NCBI GenBank assembly: GCA_030760725.1
Contig: JASWHV010000012.1
Span: 57,133,652 to 57,197,651 of the forward strand
DNA length: 64,000 bases
DNA from: Neostapfia colusana
Lineage: Eukaryota; Streptophyta; Magnoliopsida; Poales; Poaceae
Direction of reading: 5' to 3'
The notes beneath the pieces were generated by a model, which saw only the letters and a program-made list of their open reading frames with translations, was not told the DNA's origin and did not search any database. Of the stretch, positions 18,501-29,965 are shown piece by piece. The stretch's first letter is position 1; each line of letters starts with the position of its first letter. Position numbers and translations under genes: made by a program.

Positions 18501-20031
18501 TAACCTAATCATTACGCCGATAGAAGAGGAAGAACCAAGTCTCTACTTGGTTCCATATGGAGCTTTGCATAATCTAGCTCGCATACCCACAATAAGAGAG
18601 GAGGTGATGGAAGCTCAAAGGAGAGACAAGGGCATGGCTCATATCAAAAGGAGGTTAAAGAATGGGGAGATGAAATGTTTCCGGTTAGATGAGGAAGATA
18701 CCTTGTGGTTCAAGGACCGGATAGTCATACCCCGTGATAGGAGGCTGCGGAAGAAAATTTTGGATGAGGCTCACTTATCCAAATTTTCTATTCATCCTGG
18801 CAGCAATAAAATGTACCAAGACCTCCGGAAGAAGTTTTGGTGGACACGTATGAAACGTGAAGTTGCAAAATACGTTTCAGAATGTGATACGTGTCGAAGA
18901 GTTAAGGCCGACCATGTGAAGAAGTCGGGCCTGCTGCAACCGCTACAAATACCGGCATGGAAGTGGGAAGACTTGAGTATGGATTTCATCGTTGGGTTGC
19001 CGATGACCTCCCACCACCATGACTCAATTTGGGTAATCGTTGATCGATTAACCAAATCGGCACGTTTCATTCCGGTGCATACCAACTACAGCGCCAAGCA
19101 GTATGCGGAGTTATACATAGCACGAATCTTATGCCTGTACGGAGTTCCCCGTACCATTGTCTCCGACAGAGGATCGCTGTTCGTATCCCGTTTCTGGGAA
19201 CAGCTGCACACATCCTTGGGAACTAAATTGATTCGAAGCTCCGCATATCACCCTCAAACCGATGGGCAAACTGAGAGGATGAATCAAATACTTGAAGATA
19301 TGCTGAGAGCATGTGTCATCCACCACGGTAAGAACTGGGATGATCACTTACCGTTGGCGGAGTTCTCATATAACAACGGGTATCAATCAAGTATCAAAAT
19401 GGCGCCTTATGAAGCTCTCTACGGCCGGAAATGCCGCACACCCTTGAACTGGTGTGAATCCGGCGAGAGAGTTATTTACGGGATTGATCTCGTAAATGAA
19501 ACCGAAGAGCGGGTAAGGCTTATTCAAGCAAATCTGAAAGCCGCTCAGTCCAGGCAAAAGAGCTATGCGGATAAGAGACATCGTCCTCTGAACTTTCAAG
19601 TTGGAGACCACGTCTACCTCCGCGTATCTCCCATGAAGGGTATTCACCGATTCGGAGTGAAAGGGAAACTAGCTCCGCGTTTTATCGGTCCCTTCGCCAT
19701 CATGGAAAGGTGTGTACCCGTGGCATACCGTTTGGAGCTACCGGCAACCTTAGCCGGAGTACATAACGTCTTCCACATATCTCAGTTGCGGAAGTGTTTG
19801 AAAGTTCCAACGGAGACTCTCACAGGAGACATAGCAGATCTGAAGCCGGACCTCACGTATGTTGAGCGACCAACCCGGATAATTGATGAAAAGACTCGCG
19901 AAACCAGGAATCGGACGCTGCGATTTTTCAAGGTGCTATGGGAAAATCACACGTCCGACGAAGCTACATGGGAAAGCGAGGAATATTTGCAACGCAATCA
20001 TCCGGAGTTGTTAGAGGCGTATGTTGAGTAA
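15565..20031 (+). CDS. Gag-Pol polyprotein of chromovirus element B
   Basis: Uninterrupted frame of 1488 residues from the ATG at 15565. An upstream in-frame ATG at 15538 adds 9 residues. I prefer 15565 because C's gag begins with the same MVRT at its own ATG. Domains in order: gag/capsid (about 70-245); aspartic protease (FDSGAT, Asp 405); reverse transcriptase with the FIDD site (Asp 718-719); RNase H (YCDAS, Asp 865, then TDHKS); integrase zinc finger (His about 1070, Cys 1107 and 1110); integrase core Asp 1140, Asp 1201, Glu 1237 with D35E spacing; and a C-terminal chromodomain (about 1431-1488). All catalytic residues are present. It would form virus-like particles, copy the element RNA and integrate it, and the chromodomain probably steers integration to marked chromatin. 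One oddity is that no CCHC zinc knuckle is seen between gag and protease. Confidence 0.95.
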   Translation: MVRTHSQMEIGGSSRGGNDSTSSQEPSPTGLAEIMAKMNETLQTLVQQGIDREAQHHMPTQSTYLDFLATQPPVFSEAADHCEANHWLRVIESKLGLIRCDEFSKTLYAAQQLHGFAGAWWAEYLAVQPAGHRVTWAEFQAAFRARFIPAAIMQTSLDEFWSLKQGDMSVIEYTKEFNRLAQYVPDYVKSPAMKGYHFYRGLTARLRCELAQVSQENFDEFVSCAIAQEYYSNLYLKEKRERDSSQDEDNRLPQKYRLVIRSPSGREIPQEVQSFWECDDSSTPQRSYSPLPQQQLISYASQYPQGALEYCYPQEAENEQGDFSAEPSAVPLYINNELNVNKATEPSSNNGSAGPVPQSDLGQQRKAMSKVGTVNYVSVDDLPKGGPVLAGRFTLNDKPVVILFDSGATHNFISRATVIRDQISTTITKGSYLIHSPGGDISTNEVVPRAPLCLGGKIYPTTLIILEDQGINAILGISWLTFHKAVLDIENRSVHLDSPLHGRQTLYLGEAISKNPEVCNAEACKLEDIPVVREYPDVFPEDLPGLPPEREVEFKIELIPGTMPISRRPYKMAPSELAELKEQLKDLMDKGFIRPSSSPWGCSALFVKKKDETLRLCVDYRPLNAVTIKNKYPLPRIDILFDQLVGAKVFSKMDLRSGYHQIKIRAEDVPKTAFSTRYGLYEYLVMSFGLTNAPAHFMYLMNSVFMPELDQFVVVFIDDILVYSKSEEEHAKHLHIVLQRLRDHKLYAKFSKCEFWINQVPFLGHIISAEGIAVDPSKIEQVLKWKSPTSVHEVRSFLGLAGYYRRFIPSFSKISKPMTELLKKGIKYDWSKPCEEAFQALVKHLTTAPVLAQPDTTKPFDVYCDASGVGLGCVLMQGGRVVAYGSRQLRNHEQHYPTHDLELAAVVLALKMWRHYLLGNLVHLYTDHKSLKYIFTQKELNMRQRRWLELIKDYEIEIHYHPGKANVVADALSRKSHIHNLIITPIEEEEPSLYLVPYGALHNLARIPTIREEVMEAQRRDKGMAHIKRRLKNGEMKCFRLDEEDTLWFKDRIVIPRDRRLRKKILDEAHLSKFSIHPGSNKMYQDLRKKFWWTRMKREVAKYVSECDTCRRVKADHVKKSGLLQPLQIPAWKWEDLSMDFIVGLPMTSHHHDSIWVIVDRLTKSARFIPVHTNYSAKQYAELYIARILCLYGVPRTIVSDRGSLFVSRFWEQLHTSLGTKLIRSSAYHPQTDGQTERMNQILEDMLRACVIHHGKNWDDHLPLAEFSYNNGYQSSIKMAPYEALYGRKCRTPLNWCESGERVIYGIDLVNETEERVRLIQANLKAAQSRQKSYADKRHRPLNFQVGDHVYLRVSPMKGIHRFGVKGKLAPRFIGPFAIMERCVPVAYRLELPATLAGVHNVFHISQLRKCLKVPTETLTGDIADLKPDLTYVERPTRIIDEKTRETRNRTLRFFKVLWENHTSDEATWESEEYLQRNHPELLEAYVE

Positions 20032-20079
20032 CTGTCCTCTCCACCTTGTCCTTAATCATGAATCTCGGGACGAGATTCT

Positions 20080-20096
20080 TTTTAAGGGGGGAGGAA
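20080..20096 (+). other. Polypurine tract of element B
   Basis: A TTTTTAAGGGGGGAGGAA-type run directly before the 3' LTR start at 20097. It follows an ATCTCGGGACGAGAT stretch that is also found before the 3' LTR in C and, in part, in A and E. Confidence 0.9.
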
Positions 20097-23000
20097 TGTA
20101 AAAGTCCCAAAACTTGTGAATAGAAAACTTGAGCTATGAATAAATTTAAGTTTATATGCAAGAAATGGGACTTACAAAAGCTTTTGTTTACTCATGAAAG
20201 TGTTGGCATGAGCGATAAAAACTTTTAATTCAGTTTGAATTAAGAGGGTCACTTCCAAAAGAGGAGGGGCCATCTCCAAAGAGGAAAATGCAAACTGAGG
20301 TTTAAAAAGTTGTATTTGCAATGACCAACTCATAGATCAGAGGGCATATTCAAACTCCCCAGGTTCAAATTGTAGAGGGGGCAGATTTGGAGCAAATTTG
20401 GAGGTGCTTTGATATGAATATCAAAGGGACTTGTGAATTCCATCCAAATTTGAATTTAAATTTGAAACTGTGTCACAAATTGTCAAATGTCAAAATGGCT
20501 TTTGGATTTGGGGCCTGCATGGATGAATTTACAATGTGTCCAAAATTTGGAGATATTTTGGGGCAGAGGGGAGCTGTGGGCCCCACTGGTCAGTGAGAGG
20601 AGGGGGACCTAACTTACTGCCGAAGTCACTCTGTTCTCAGTTCACACCCGACCTCACACCGAGCCACCGCGAGGCGCCACGCGCTGCCGACCGAGGAACC
20701 GGAAGCACCTCCCGAGCTGCTCCGGAGTCGGTTTGCTCGCGCCCTTATCAACCCCACCGAGTGAACGACGCTCCCGCAAACCGCCTCCCACAGCTGCCGT
20801 CGGTCACCTCGCGTTCTCGTCGCCGAGCTGCTGCCGCACGGAAGAACACGGTCGGTTCCTCGACGCCCGGTCAGCTCAACGAGTCGCACGCCGTGCTGAG
20901 TCCCTCCACCGCGTCGCGAGACCTCACTGAACGTGACCAACGCAAGAAATCGGTGCTAAACCCACAGGAAGCCCGGCGGCGAGCTCAACCCTTCCCCACG
21001 GCACCGGGCTAAGTCGCCACTGCAAGAATCCGTCGCCCAGCCACAACAGAGCACCTCCCGTTGAGTTGCAAAAGCGAAAAGGTGCGCCTGTAACTCTTCT
21101 TGCTTCACAGCAACGCCGGCAGCATGCCACAGCCCGTGCTCGCCGGAATTTAACTTTTCCCGCGGACATGCGATATGAACCGTAGGCAGCAGACCGAGAA
21201 ATTAGAGAAGCACGGTGCACCACTCATCACCAGACCTAGAAACCCAGTTGTAGACATCCGTGCGGGCACGTTGGATCAAGAACTAGGGAGGACCGTTGAG
21301 GAAACCCTCGGTTCTTCGAGTTTTTCCAGTTTTCCCCGAAATCGCCCTAGGTCGCACGGTGACAACCGAGTTGCCGCCATTTCCTAGCCAGTTTGAGGCC
21401 ATGCCGAGTTCGACTGACCTCCACTGATGCTTTAGAGCGGATCCGCCGAGCTTTTGGCGGGCTAGTGTGCTCGGGCGACGGTGCCGATCATCACCGAAGG
21501 CCGCGGCTCGTCGCCGGCCTACTTCCGGCCACCGGCAGCCCGAGCCAACCCCGCAGACTTGTTCCCCGACCCTGAAAACCCCCAGGCGGCGAGCCTCCGG
21601 CCGAGGGGTGGCCGGGAAGCCGGGTCCGGCGAGCTCCAGTGGAGCGCCGGCGAGGGGGAGGCGCGGGAGCGAGAGGAAGAAGAAGACCCCACCGGGCCCA
21701 CGTGTCAGCAGCTGAAGATTAAAACTCCGGATTAGCTGTGGCGTGTGATCCCGTGTGGTGGCGCGGGAAAAGGTCTGTGGCCCCGTGTGGCGTGATTCCG
21801 GCGGTTGACACGTGTAGGGTGGACCCACAGGCAGAGTTTGAATTTTTCCCGAATTAATTTGAATTCCAGATTTGGTTCAAACTTTAGAACCTCATAACAT
21901 TTGCTAGGAAGCTCCAAATTTAGTGATTCAAATTGGGTTGGATTCAGGATGAAGAGATCTATTCAAATGTACAACCCAATTTGCATGAAAACCAATAGGA
22001 AATTCTGGAAAATTCTTTAAAGCTTTTCAGCAAAAGAATTTTAGAGGGAGTTTGGTTCATCCAAAATTTACCAAATTTTGCCAGGATATTCTTTAGGGTA
22101 TTATGAGACCCCTGTAAAAGTTTCAGTTCATTTGGAGTTGATTTAGCTAGTGTAATTCTAATTCCAAGTTTCTGTATTCAAATAAGTACAGAAACATTTT
22201 CAGAGAATTTCCAAAACTTGGAAATTCAGTTCTAGCCATTCCTTAGCTCCAAAAATCCTATGAAAATTTAGGCATACTTCCTGAGCTACGTATGAAATTA
22301 GATTTCACTTAGATTTGCATGAAAGTGCAAGTTTAATCAGAACTAATTCCTTTATGCTTAAATGCTTAGGGAATTATTCTGGGTGATCCGCTTAGTGAAA
22401 TGTTCTGAATTTTGGTCCAGAGAACTTTCTTGTGACAAGGAACTCCCAAGAAAATTCCCAGCTCCATTGGAGCCCTGGATCATTAGTGTTCTGTTCAACC
22501 ATTAGTTAATCTCCCCACCCAAGTGATGAACCTCACTTCTCACTTGAGGATAGTGCTTAGACACACATCCAAACCACCACCCCCAGTGTCATTTTAAATT
22601 CTTAAACAAAGTTCCAGTTTTAAACTTGTCTGTAGCATTTGTTAGCAAAAAGTTTTATTATTAAACATATATGCATATTCATAATGTGTAGTGCTTAAAC
22701 GTGGATAAGTGAAGATTTGATCAAGGAGCAAGAAGGCAGGGATTAAGCTTCAAGTTATCATCAGCAACTAACTTCATCTTATCTGACTTTAGACACATGC
22801 AAAACCAAGGCAAGCCCCGGTTTGCACTTAAGTTGTTTTTAAAGTTTTCCCTTTGTTCACTACTATTGGTCAAGGTTTGTATGTGCATTAGGTCAAGGAT
22901 GTGTGATACTCCACTTGCATAACCAAACATGAACCCTGAGGTCAAGGGTAGAAATGTGTCATCGCTGTAGAATAGGGCAATGCTAAATAGACTAGGGCAT

Positions 23001-24219
23001 CCGGTAGAAGACGAGTAGTTGGAAACTACTCGCGAGCTATAGTTTAGAATATCATAAGTGTGGTTGGGAAAGGAAGCAAACTAAAGTTTACATTTCTAAA
23101 GATGAGACCGGGCAGAGGGGTTAGGCTGCGACAAGACGAGGTCTTGGTCGAGTAGCTCTGCCTGTGTCGGTTAAGGACCGATGCGTATGCCGCGTCCAGG
23201 AGCAAGTATTGAGTTGTGTACCGGATGCTTACTGATATATGGGAACCAGGAAACCGATGTACCAGGTTCACTGGACTGTAGAGGCATACCACATCGTCTC
23301 GTTAGACCTATGAGCCCGAGACGGCGCGACCGGTTCTACAGTTTAGTGTCCTGAGAAAGGTTGCCACATACGACGTAATGAAGGACGCCAGAGATGGGTT
23401 TTCAGAGGCGGGCGTATGTGTCGAGTTATCCGGGTAGTGTTTGATTCGAATCACCGTCCCTCGCGGTTATTGAGTACCGCTTGCTCCCATGTTGTGACGT
23501 AGTTAAATCAACTTGTGTGGAAACAGTTTGCAAAAAGTATAATTGCTGTTGTGATTATGTTAAGTTGCATGAAAACCATGTTTGAAGTAGAAATAGAGCA
23601 AACTAAATTTATTTTTCACCTTGGGACAAGTAACATTGGAATGAAGCGTTTCTTGTTTGATTGTGGAGTTCCAATGTTGCTGGGCGCAAGGTCACTACTA
23701 TTATGGCTAAAATTTGAAAGTTAAGGATGAACTCGTAGGCGAGTCTTTTCGCAAATTACAGGATAGGTCTTAAGTTACCCTCATGTAGAGTTGCATGCTT
23801 TAGGAGAGACGGTTAAGTCTTGCTGAGCCTTTGTGCTCACTCTTGCTATATAAGTGGTTTTGCAGGAAAACATCGACGCTATAAAGAAGGTTGTCCGGTG
23901 AGACTCGGGAACCTCCGAGTCATATCACACGTGGAGAACCTAGCCGCTGCCATGTCTTCGTGTTGCTAGCGAGAGGAGTCCGCGGGCTGGATCTCTTCTC
24001 GAGTGCTTCTTAGATATTCATCGTGAGCTGTTTATAGACTTCCGCTGTAGCTAATTTGTGTAAATTATTTACAAACAACAGTTGTAAGCTTCTGCTTTTG
24101 ATTTATGTAATACTGTATTCCTTATATGTGTGCTGTTGGGTGCCGCATAACACGGCACCACCCAATGCGATTCCTCGGGCAAGGCGGCACGGCCCCGTGA
24201 TGGAGGTCGGGCCCCCTCA
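20097..24219 (+). repeat. Element B 3' LTR
   Basis: 4123 bp, collinear with the 5' LTR at a constant offset of 10,201. Differences seen by eye are single substitutions; the paired positions 10375/20576 and 13441/23642 show no net indel. It carries the same stem-loop (23629-23681), inverted repeat (21929-21940/21972-21983) and terminal hairpin. Confidence 0.95.
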
Positions 24220-24224
24220 CACTC
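24220..24224. other. Right target-site duplication of element B
   Basis: CACTC, matching 9891-9895. Element A's LTR resumes immediately after it. Confidence 0.95.
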
Positions 24225-25957
24225 CCTCATGGCGCACCTCTGTGGCCTCTTGAGAACGCTGGAGGAGCGCTGGACTGGCCGGGAGACGATGAGCAATGGA
24301 GGCGTCGTGACTCTGGTTTGGCCGGAAGAAACCTGGCTCAGCAGCAGCGGGGAACGGCCGGGGACGAGCTGAGACACGTTGAGGACGTCAGGGGCTCGTC
24401 GGAGCAGCTCCTGGGCGGTGCAGCTAGGCGCTACCTCGGGTGGAGGGTGATCAGCGCCGAGGCAGTAGGCGCGCGGTGTGTTCTCGGATCCCTGCGCGAG
24501 AGCGAGAGCAAGGCTTGGGATTGCTTTCGTGCGTGAGTAAGTGAGAGAGGAAAAACATGCTTTGGTGTGCTTGCCGTGGAAGGATCAGGCCAAGCACGAG
24601 CGGGAGCATGAGGTGGAGCTCGGTCGTCTGCAACTCGGGAGGTGGCGCGCTCTGTTCAGCGGCTTCAGTCGCTTCGAGTGCAAACAGAGAGCAGAACTTT
24701 GCTTCGGTTGTAAGTCTTCCCCTCCCAATGACAAGTGGGTCCCGCTACTCTTCTCCCCCAAAAGATCTTCCAAATTTGGCACAGTGCAAATTTAAATCCT
24801 GAAGAGCTCAAATTTGAAGCCATTTGGAAGATTTGACAAGGTGCACTTCAGTTTCAAATTTGAATTCAAATTTCATGGAAATTTATAAGCCCCTTCGATA
24901 CTCATATCAAAGCAACTCCAAACTTTCTCAAACTTGCATTCTCACTAATTCAAACCTGAAGAATTTGAATTTGCCCTCTGCCCTTTGAGTTGGCCATTGC
25001 AAATACAAATTTTTAAACAACAGTTTGAATTTCCTTTCTTTTGGAAATGGCCTTCTTTTCCTTGAAGTAAACCATTTGATTCAAACTGAATATTTAAACC
25101 CTCTTTTGTGATGACCCATTTGAATTTGGGTGAAAACTTTGGTTTTCTCCTAGCCCATGCTTGATCAATCTTGGTCCCAAGCTGAACCTCACAAGTTCAG
25201 TTTGACCATGGCCCTCGAATTTGAATTTGAAGGTGATGTCAAACAATTATTTGAACAAATGGTATATGAGCTTAACATCCCTCCATTTTGGAACTTAAGC
25301 TCTTCAATCCTTGAGGGCTGCAATGATCAGCTCATATATATGCTTTTGGACCATCTGAACATGAATGCTTTGCAAGGGTTGAAAAATGGGGTTTAAACTT
25401 CCCTCCCCTCTACTCATAGAGAATGTGCCTATGAGTTAGGTTTTTGGGAGTGAAATTCTTCCCTAGGTTAACATGTGTTCAGTAGGAGCTAAAGAAGATT
25501 TTAGCTCTTCCCACATGTCCATGTTTGAGTTTGTCAATTTATGTGACATAACTCAAGTCATTCCCTTGTCTAACATGTTTGAATTCAGCCTGAATTCAAC
25601 ATGATCATAGTCCATTCCCTTTTGGCTCCCCCTCAAATCAGAAAGTTGCCACCATAATCTCCTCAATTTCAAATGTATGAGGCTCCATGTGTGCTCAAAA
25701 ATTTGGCGGCAATCTGAGCTGAGGCTTTGGGTCTAAAGACCTTATCTTCATTCTTTCTCATCCACCTGCATGATTACACCTGAGTTTAGCTCCACCTTGG
25801 TCCAACACCTTCAAAGGCATGCTTTAACCCGTGTGGTTGCACCTCATGGATACCATCCCATGTAAGAAAGTTTTTGTAAGTCCCATTTTTCATGAACCAG
25901 AAACACGATGACGTTCAATCATCCATTTCTTTGCAGTCACGTTTTTGGGACTTTTAC
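24225..25957 (-). repeat. Element A 5' LTR, distal (U3-start) segment
   Basis: Continuation of A's 5' LTR after element B. It matches 2031-3762 closely. On the minus strand it begins (C/T)GTAAAAGTCCC at about 25957; the first base is changed relative to the other LTR. Frames such as 24541-24795 repeat those at 2343-2597 and are LTR sequence. Confidence 0.85.
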
Positions 25958-26045
25958 GGAGGGAAGGTCCGGCACTGACACGTGGCGTGCGCGGAGCCAC
26001 CTCCGAATAAGAGAGGAGGTCCTGACCGCCAGGATACATGGCGCA
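25958..26045. repeat. Remnant of older sequence X, left piece
   Basis: Short stretch between elements A and C, ending with the TSD GCGCA (26041-26045). It has the motif CGCGGAGCCACCTCCGAA followed by GAGAGGAGGT, which reappears in modified form just after element C (40207-40240). The two pieces were therefore contiguous before C inserted. The identity of X is unknown. Confidence 0.6.
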
Positions 26046-29000
26046 TGTAAAATCCCCAAAAGTGGGAGCTAGAAAAATTCAGCTCATGTACACTTATGAA
26101 AAATGAGGGGAATTAAAACTTTTAATGATAATAGTGTAAGTTCAAAGTAAGGGTTTAGACTTCCCCAAAAACTTCCAAACCTGGAGATCCAAATGCACAG
26201 CTTGGATCTTCATACACCAAATATGAACCCTTCCAAATTTCAGCTCATTTGGAGGAGTTTCTATATTTGTTCGGGATTAAAAGGAAAAGCCATCTAATCT
26301 GAATTTCAAATTCAGTTTCAAATTCCAATTCCCTAAATTTGTAAATGGGGTTTCACAAATGTGTTCTCCACCTTTGAATGAGCAGCCATGCCAAAAATTG
26401 GAAACTTTGGAGCTGGTTTGCTATATTTTTGGGATAATCCAAAATGGAGAATTCAAACTCCATTTCAAATTCAAAGGGTCAAACACAATTCAAATTCTAC
26501 ACCAGAATAAAAACCATTTGAATTCACCAAATTCAAACCTTAACTTTGGGGTGAAGTAAAGCCTTTAATGTTGAGTTTCTGGATGGAAAATATCAGAAAA
26601 ATTTAGCTAAACAAAGGGGGGAGGTGGGGCCCAATTGTCAGCCACCCACATGTGCTACCGCCTCAGCCGACGGCGTTCGAACAGCGGGAGCGCGCTAGCT
26701 CTCGGTTGAACCCGCGCCCGAGGGAAAGCCCGTGCCACCTCCTGCTGCCTCGTTTGCTCGGTTGGATCACGGCAAGGGGTACGCCGGAGCTGTTTCACTT
26801 CCCCTCAGCTATAACTCGCGTCTCAGCCGCTCTTTTCCTCCCCGAACGCTGCCGCCGTTTCCTCCCGATCGCGGCACCACCATTGAGCTCGGTTGCTCGA
26901 GCGCCCAACAGCGAAGAGCTGCGCCCACCAGTGCTCCAGCCATCCAGTCCCTCTTCTTTCCAGTCCCGAGCGGGATTGCTCCGGAAATTGGCAAAATAGC
27001 CACGATCCTCGGGTGAACGTGGAAGAACCGAGGGAGGTCACCGTGGACAGCGCGCTACGGCTGGTGTCACCGCCCCTTCCCTACACAAGAAAGGTGTGTT
27101 TCCATGATCTGATCATGTAGCCGGAAGCTGTTTAGCAATTGCTAGGACCGGTAGCGAGAATTTCACCGTGTCCCCAAACTGTGCACCGACGAGTAGTGCT
27201 CGGTCTAACCGGAAATTCGTGGCGCACAATCCATTAGAGCTTAAGCAAGCGTGCACATTGTTTCCCTACTTCCTAGCGTCTCTCCTCGACAAAAAACCAA
27301 GCAAAGACATCAATAAATGAGGGATCCATAGTTGTTTTCGTAGTCGCCGGTGCAAAAAGCACCTCGGGTCGCCGTGGAGCCCCCGGTTGCCGGCTGTTTC
27401 ACCGGCGGCCAGGACCCTTACGGGCTCCTACATCGTTCACTGATGCTCTAGAGCCCGAGAATCGATCGTGTGATGGAGGAATAAGGGTTCCCGACCTCGC
27501 CGGAGTTCCAAACCTGGCTGTCACCGATGTACGGTGGTTTCCGGTGAGCTACGGCCGCCGGCGACCCTCCTAGAGTGTTCAGCACGGTCAAATATGGGGG
27601 AGCGGCGAGTTTAGGCTCGGGAGATGGCCGGGAAAGCCATTCCCACCACCCTCGCCGGAGCAAACGCCGTGGACTCCTCTGTTTGGCGCGAGGGAGAAGA
27701 AAGAACTGACGGGTGGGACCCACTGCTGGGATTTAAACATTTCCAGAATTTCCTAATACAGTTCAAACTTTGGAGACTCATAACTTTGTGAAGAAAACTC
27801 CAAAAAGGGTGAGACCAATTTTGTTGGAATCCTCATGAGGAGTACTTCACAGAGGAACAAATTTCTTGCTATGAAAATGCCCAGAAATTTCTGTAGAATT
27901 GTTTTTAATAAATCCTTTAGGGATTTATTACAGGAGCAATTCTTTATGAAATATTCCCAAATTTGGGAAGCAAACCGTTTCCATAGTTACTGATCTCCAG
28001 TAAAAATTTGGGCTTCATTGGAGATCATTTGCTAGGCTAAATTGCCTTCCCAAGTTCAGCCTTTATTTGAAAATTCCAATTTAAACAGAAACTTTTCAGA
28101 ACTCCTGTCAAACTTCAAAATTCATATATCTATGATGGTAGCTCCAAAAATGGTGAAACAAATTTTGTTAGAACCATGGAGACTTACCCTAATTATATCT
28201 TCCACTATTAGCTATGTCAAAGCTCCTGAATTGGGCTCAAAATTCAGAGAAGCATTGTACTTGTAGGAATTTTAAAGACTACATTGTGCAATGACATGTC
28301 TCCAAATTTTGCTCAGATCATCCTTAGAGAGTCTAGTATCCACTGTAGAAATTCCAAAGCCAATTAAGGATTTTAAATAGCAGTAGCTATGAATAGAAGT
28401 TTACTTCTTATAAATCCTTAATGCTTACACATATATTTTGTTACATCTCATATAGTGACCGAAGTTGAGGACGCACCGGAGCCGTTGGACGTCCTCCCAC
28501 CAGAAGCTGACTTCCCCTTTAACTCGCAACCAGGCAAGCCCCGGTTTGCACTTAAGTACCTTTTATAAAGTTTTTCATTTGTATCATTTATGTCTAGGTT
28601 GAAATGTATGCATTAGAGTTAGGGTGATTGAAACCCCACTTGCATAGCCTTTTAAATCCTATAAAGGGTTGGGTAGTTTACAAACTCGATGAGTAGAGAA
28701 TGCCATGCTAATGTTTATGATCTCGGTAGAAGTCGAGTGGTTGGAAGCTACTCGCGAGATAGTACTTATCACACGGGATGAGAAGAGGTAGAAAATGGCT
28801 TGAGTTGTGAAAATGAGACCCAGCAGGGGGGATAGGATGCAGTGAGCAGAGGTCTTACGTGCTTAGCCCTGTTGGTGTCTGTTGAGTACCGTCCGTGTGT
28901 GGCCCTGCTGGACAAGTATCGAACAGTACCGGATGCATACTAGCATATCGGAACCAGGAAACCGATGTAATTGGTTAACCTGGGTGCCGAGGCTTACCCA

Positions 29001-29965
29001 ACCGTAAATAGGAGTGGGTTGAGGGTAGCAAGGTGTAAATCTGCCGGTAGGCACAGTCACGCTCCACGCGGGGGCCTCCTGCCTGTTACGGATGGACCGG
29101 TTCGGCATTTGGGTTGCCTTTGAAAGGTTGTTGCATACAACAGAGTAGGAAGGGGTGTGGAATCACGCTTCTGAAAGTGGGTGTATGTGACGTGTTATCC
29201 GGGTGTGTCTTGATTGCAATCACCATCCCTCGCGCTTATTCGAGTACCCGCTTGTTCACTGCGCTGTGACGTAGTAAGAAGTGAAATAAGCCAACTGAAA
29301 ATGCTGTATTGATCTATTAATGTCTTGAATACCTTGATTGCTGTAGTTATAGAGCTAATTAAGTTTATATTCAACTTTGGGCATCACCACATCGGTGGAA
29401 AGTGTTTCTTGTTTGATTGTGGACTTCCAATGTGAGGGCTGCCTAAGGCTCATTAACATGTTGCTATAAAACTGAAAATAAGGATCAACATGTAGGCGTG
29501 TCTTTATTGCAAAGTCATTTTCCTATCTTACACATCCCTGCATGTAGAGTTCCATGCCTAGGGTTGACGGTTAAGACTTGTTGAGCCTTCATGCTCACGG
29601 TTGCAATATATGAGCTGTGTGCAGGTGAGAGTTATGAGGAGGGATCCGAGGATGAGGCGATGCCCCCGTCGGGGTACACGGCCGAGCTGGAGCCCTGCAC
29701 GCCGCCGTGATCTCCGGTTCCATGCTGCTAGTGTGTAGCGTCCCCGGGCTGGACAGATACACTTTTGCATAGTTAGAATGAAAGAGTGTTAATAAATAAT
29801 ACTTCCTCTGTATAGTTATATTTTGTAAAAGACTTACGCTGTTTTATATCAAATAAAAAGTTGTATGTTGTTCTTTATTCTTTTCGTGTGTGCTGTTGGG
29901 TGCCGCATCGCACGGCACCACCCTATGCGATCCTGGAGCGGGTGAACCACGGGGTGGTCCCCACA
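26046..29965 (+). repeat. Element C 5' LTR
   Basis: 3920 bp. The GC-rich block (about 26624-27723) lies between GTGGGGCCCA and GTGGGACCCAC motifs. The conserved stem-loop is at 29388-29434 and the terminal hairpin at 29899-29919. A short stretch near 27517-27540 and another near 27685-27710 are absent from the 3' LTR and explain most of the 41-bp length difference. Frames at 26652-27120 in the GC-rich block are not recognisable proteins. Confidence 0.93.

Larger units (their letters stand above)
9896..24219 (+). mobile_element. Element B: intact Tekay-type chromovirus (Ty3/Gypsy)
   Basis: Complete LTR retrotransposon of 14,324 bp. It has two 4123-bp LTRs (9896-14018 and 20097-24219), a primer-binding site, a structured leader, one uninterrupted gag-pol frame, a polypurine tract and a perfect 5-bp TSD. 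The LTRs start TGTAAAAGTCCC and end CCCCTCA. Equal LTR lengths with roughly 20 differences by eye (about 0.5%) indicate a recent insertion. It sits antisense in the 5' LTR of element A. The chromodomain and long LTRs place it in the chromoviruses, most likely the Tekay/Del lineage. That lineage call rests on LTR length and domain order, not on a phylogeny. Confidence 0.95.
1..25957 (-). mobile_element. Element A: gag-less chromovirus derivative, interrupted by element B
   Basis: Minus-strand Ty3/Gypsy LTR element. The sequence from position 1 is repeated from 7861, which identifies two LTR copies. The 3' LTR occupies 1-3762 and is cut by the window edge. The internal region is 3763-6445. The 5' LTR occupies 6446-9895 and 24225-25957, split by element B. 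The internal region is only about 2.7 kb, against about 6.1 kb in B. It keeps the primer-binding site, the leader, scraps of pol and the polypurine tract, but no gag. The left end and its TSD are outside the window. At the right end the terminal base expected from the other LTR is changed, so the border could be off by a few bases. Confidence 0.85.

Noticed and set aside
25951..25960. Exact right end and TSD of element A
   Set aside because: The terminal base is changed and the other end is outside the window, so no TSD can be confirmed.
26652..27120. Proline- and arginine-rich frames in C's LTRs as a possible captured gene
   Set aside because: Three frames are open at once, and between the two LTRs the frames change length through indels. 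This looks like GC-rich non-coding DNA.
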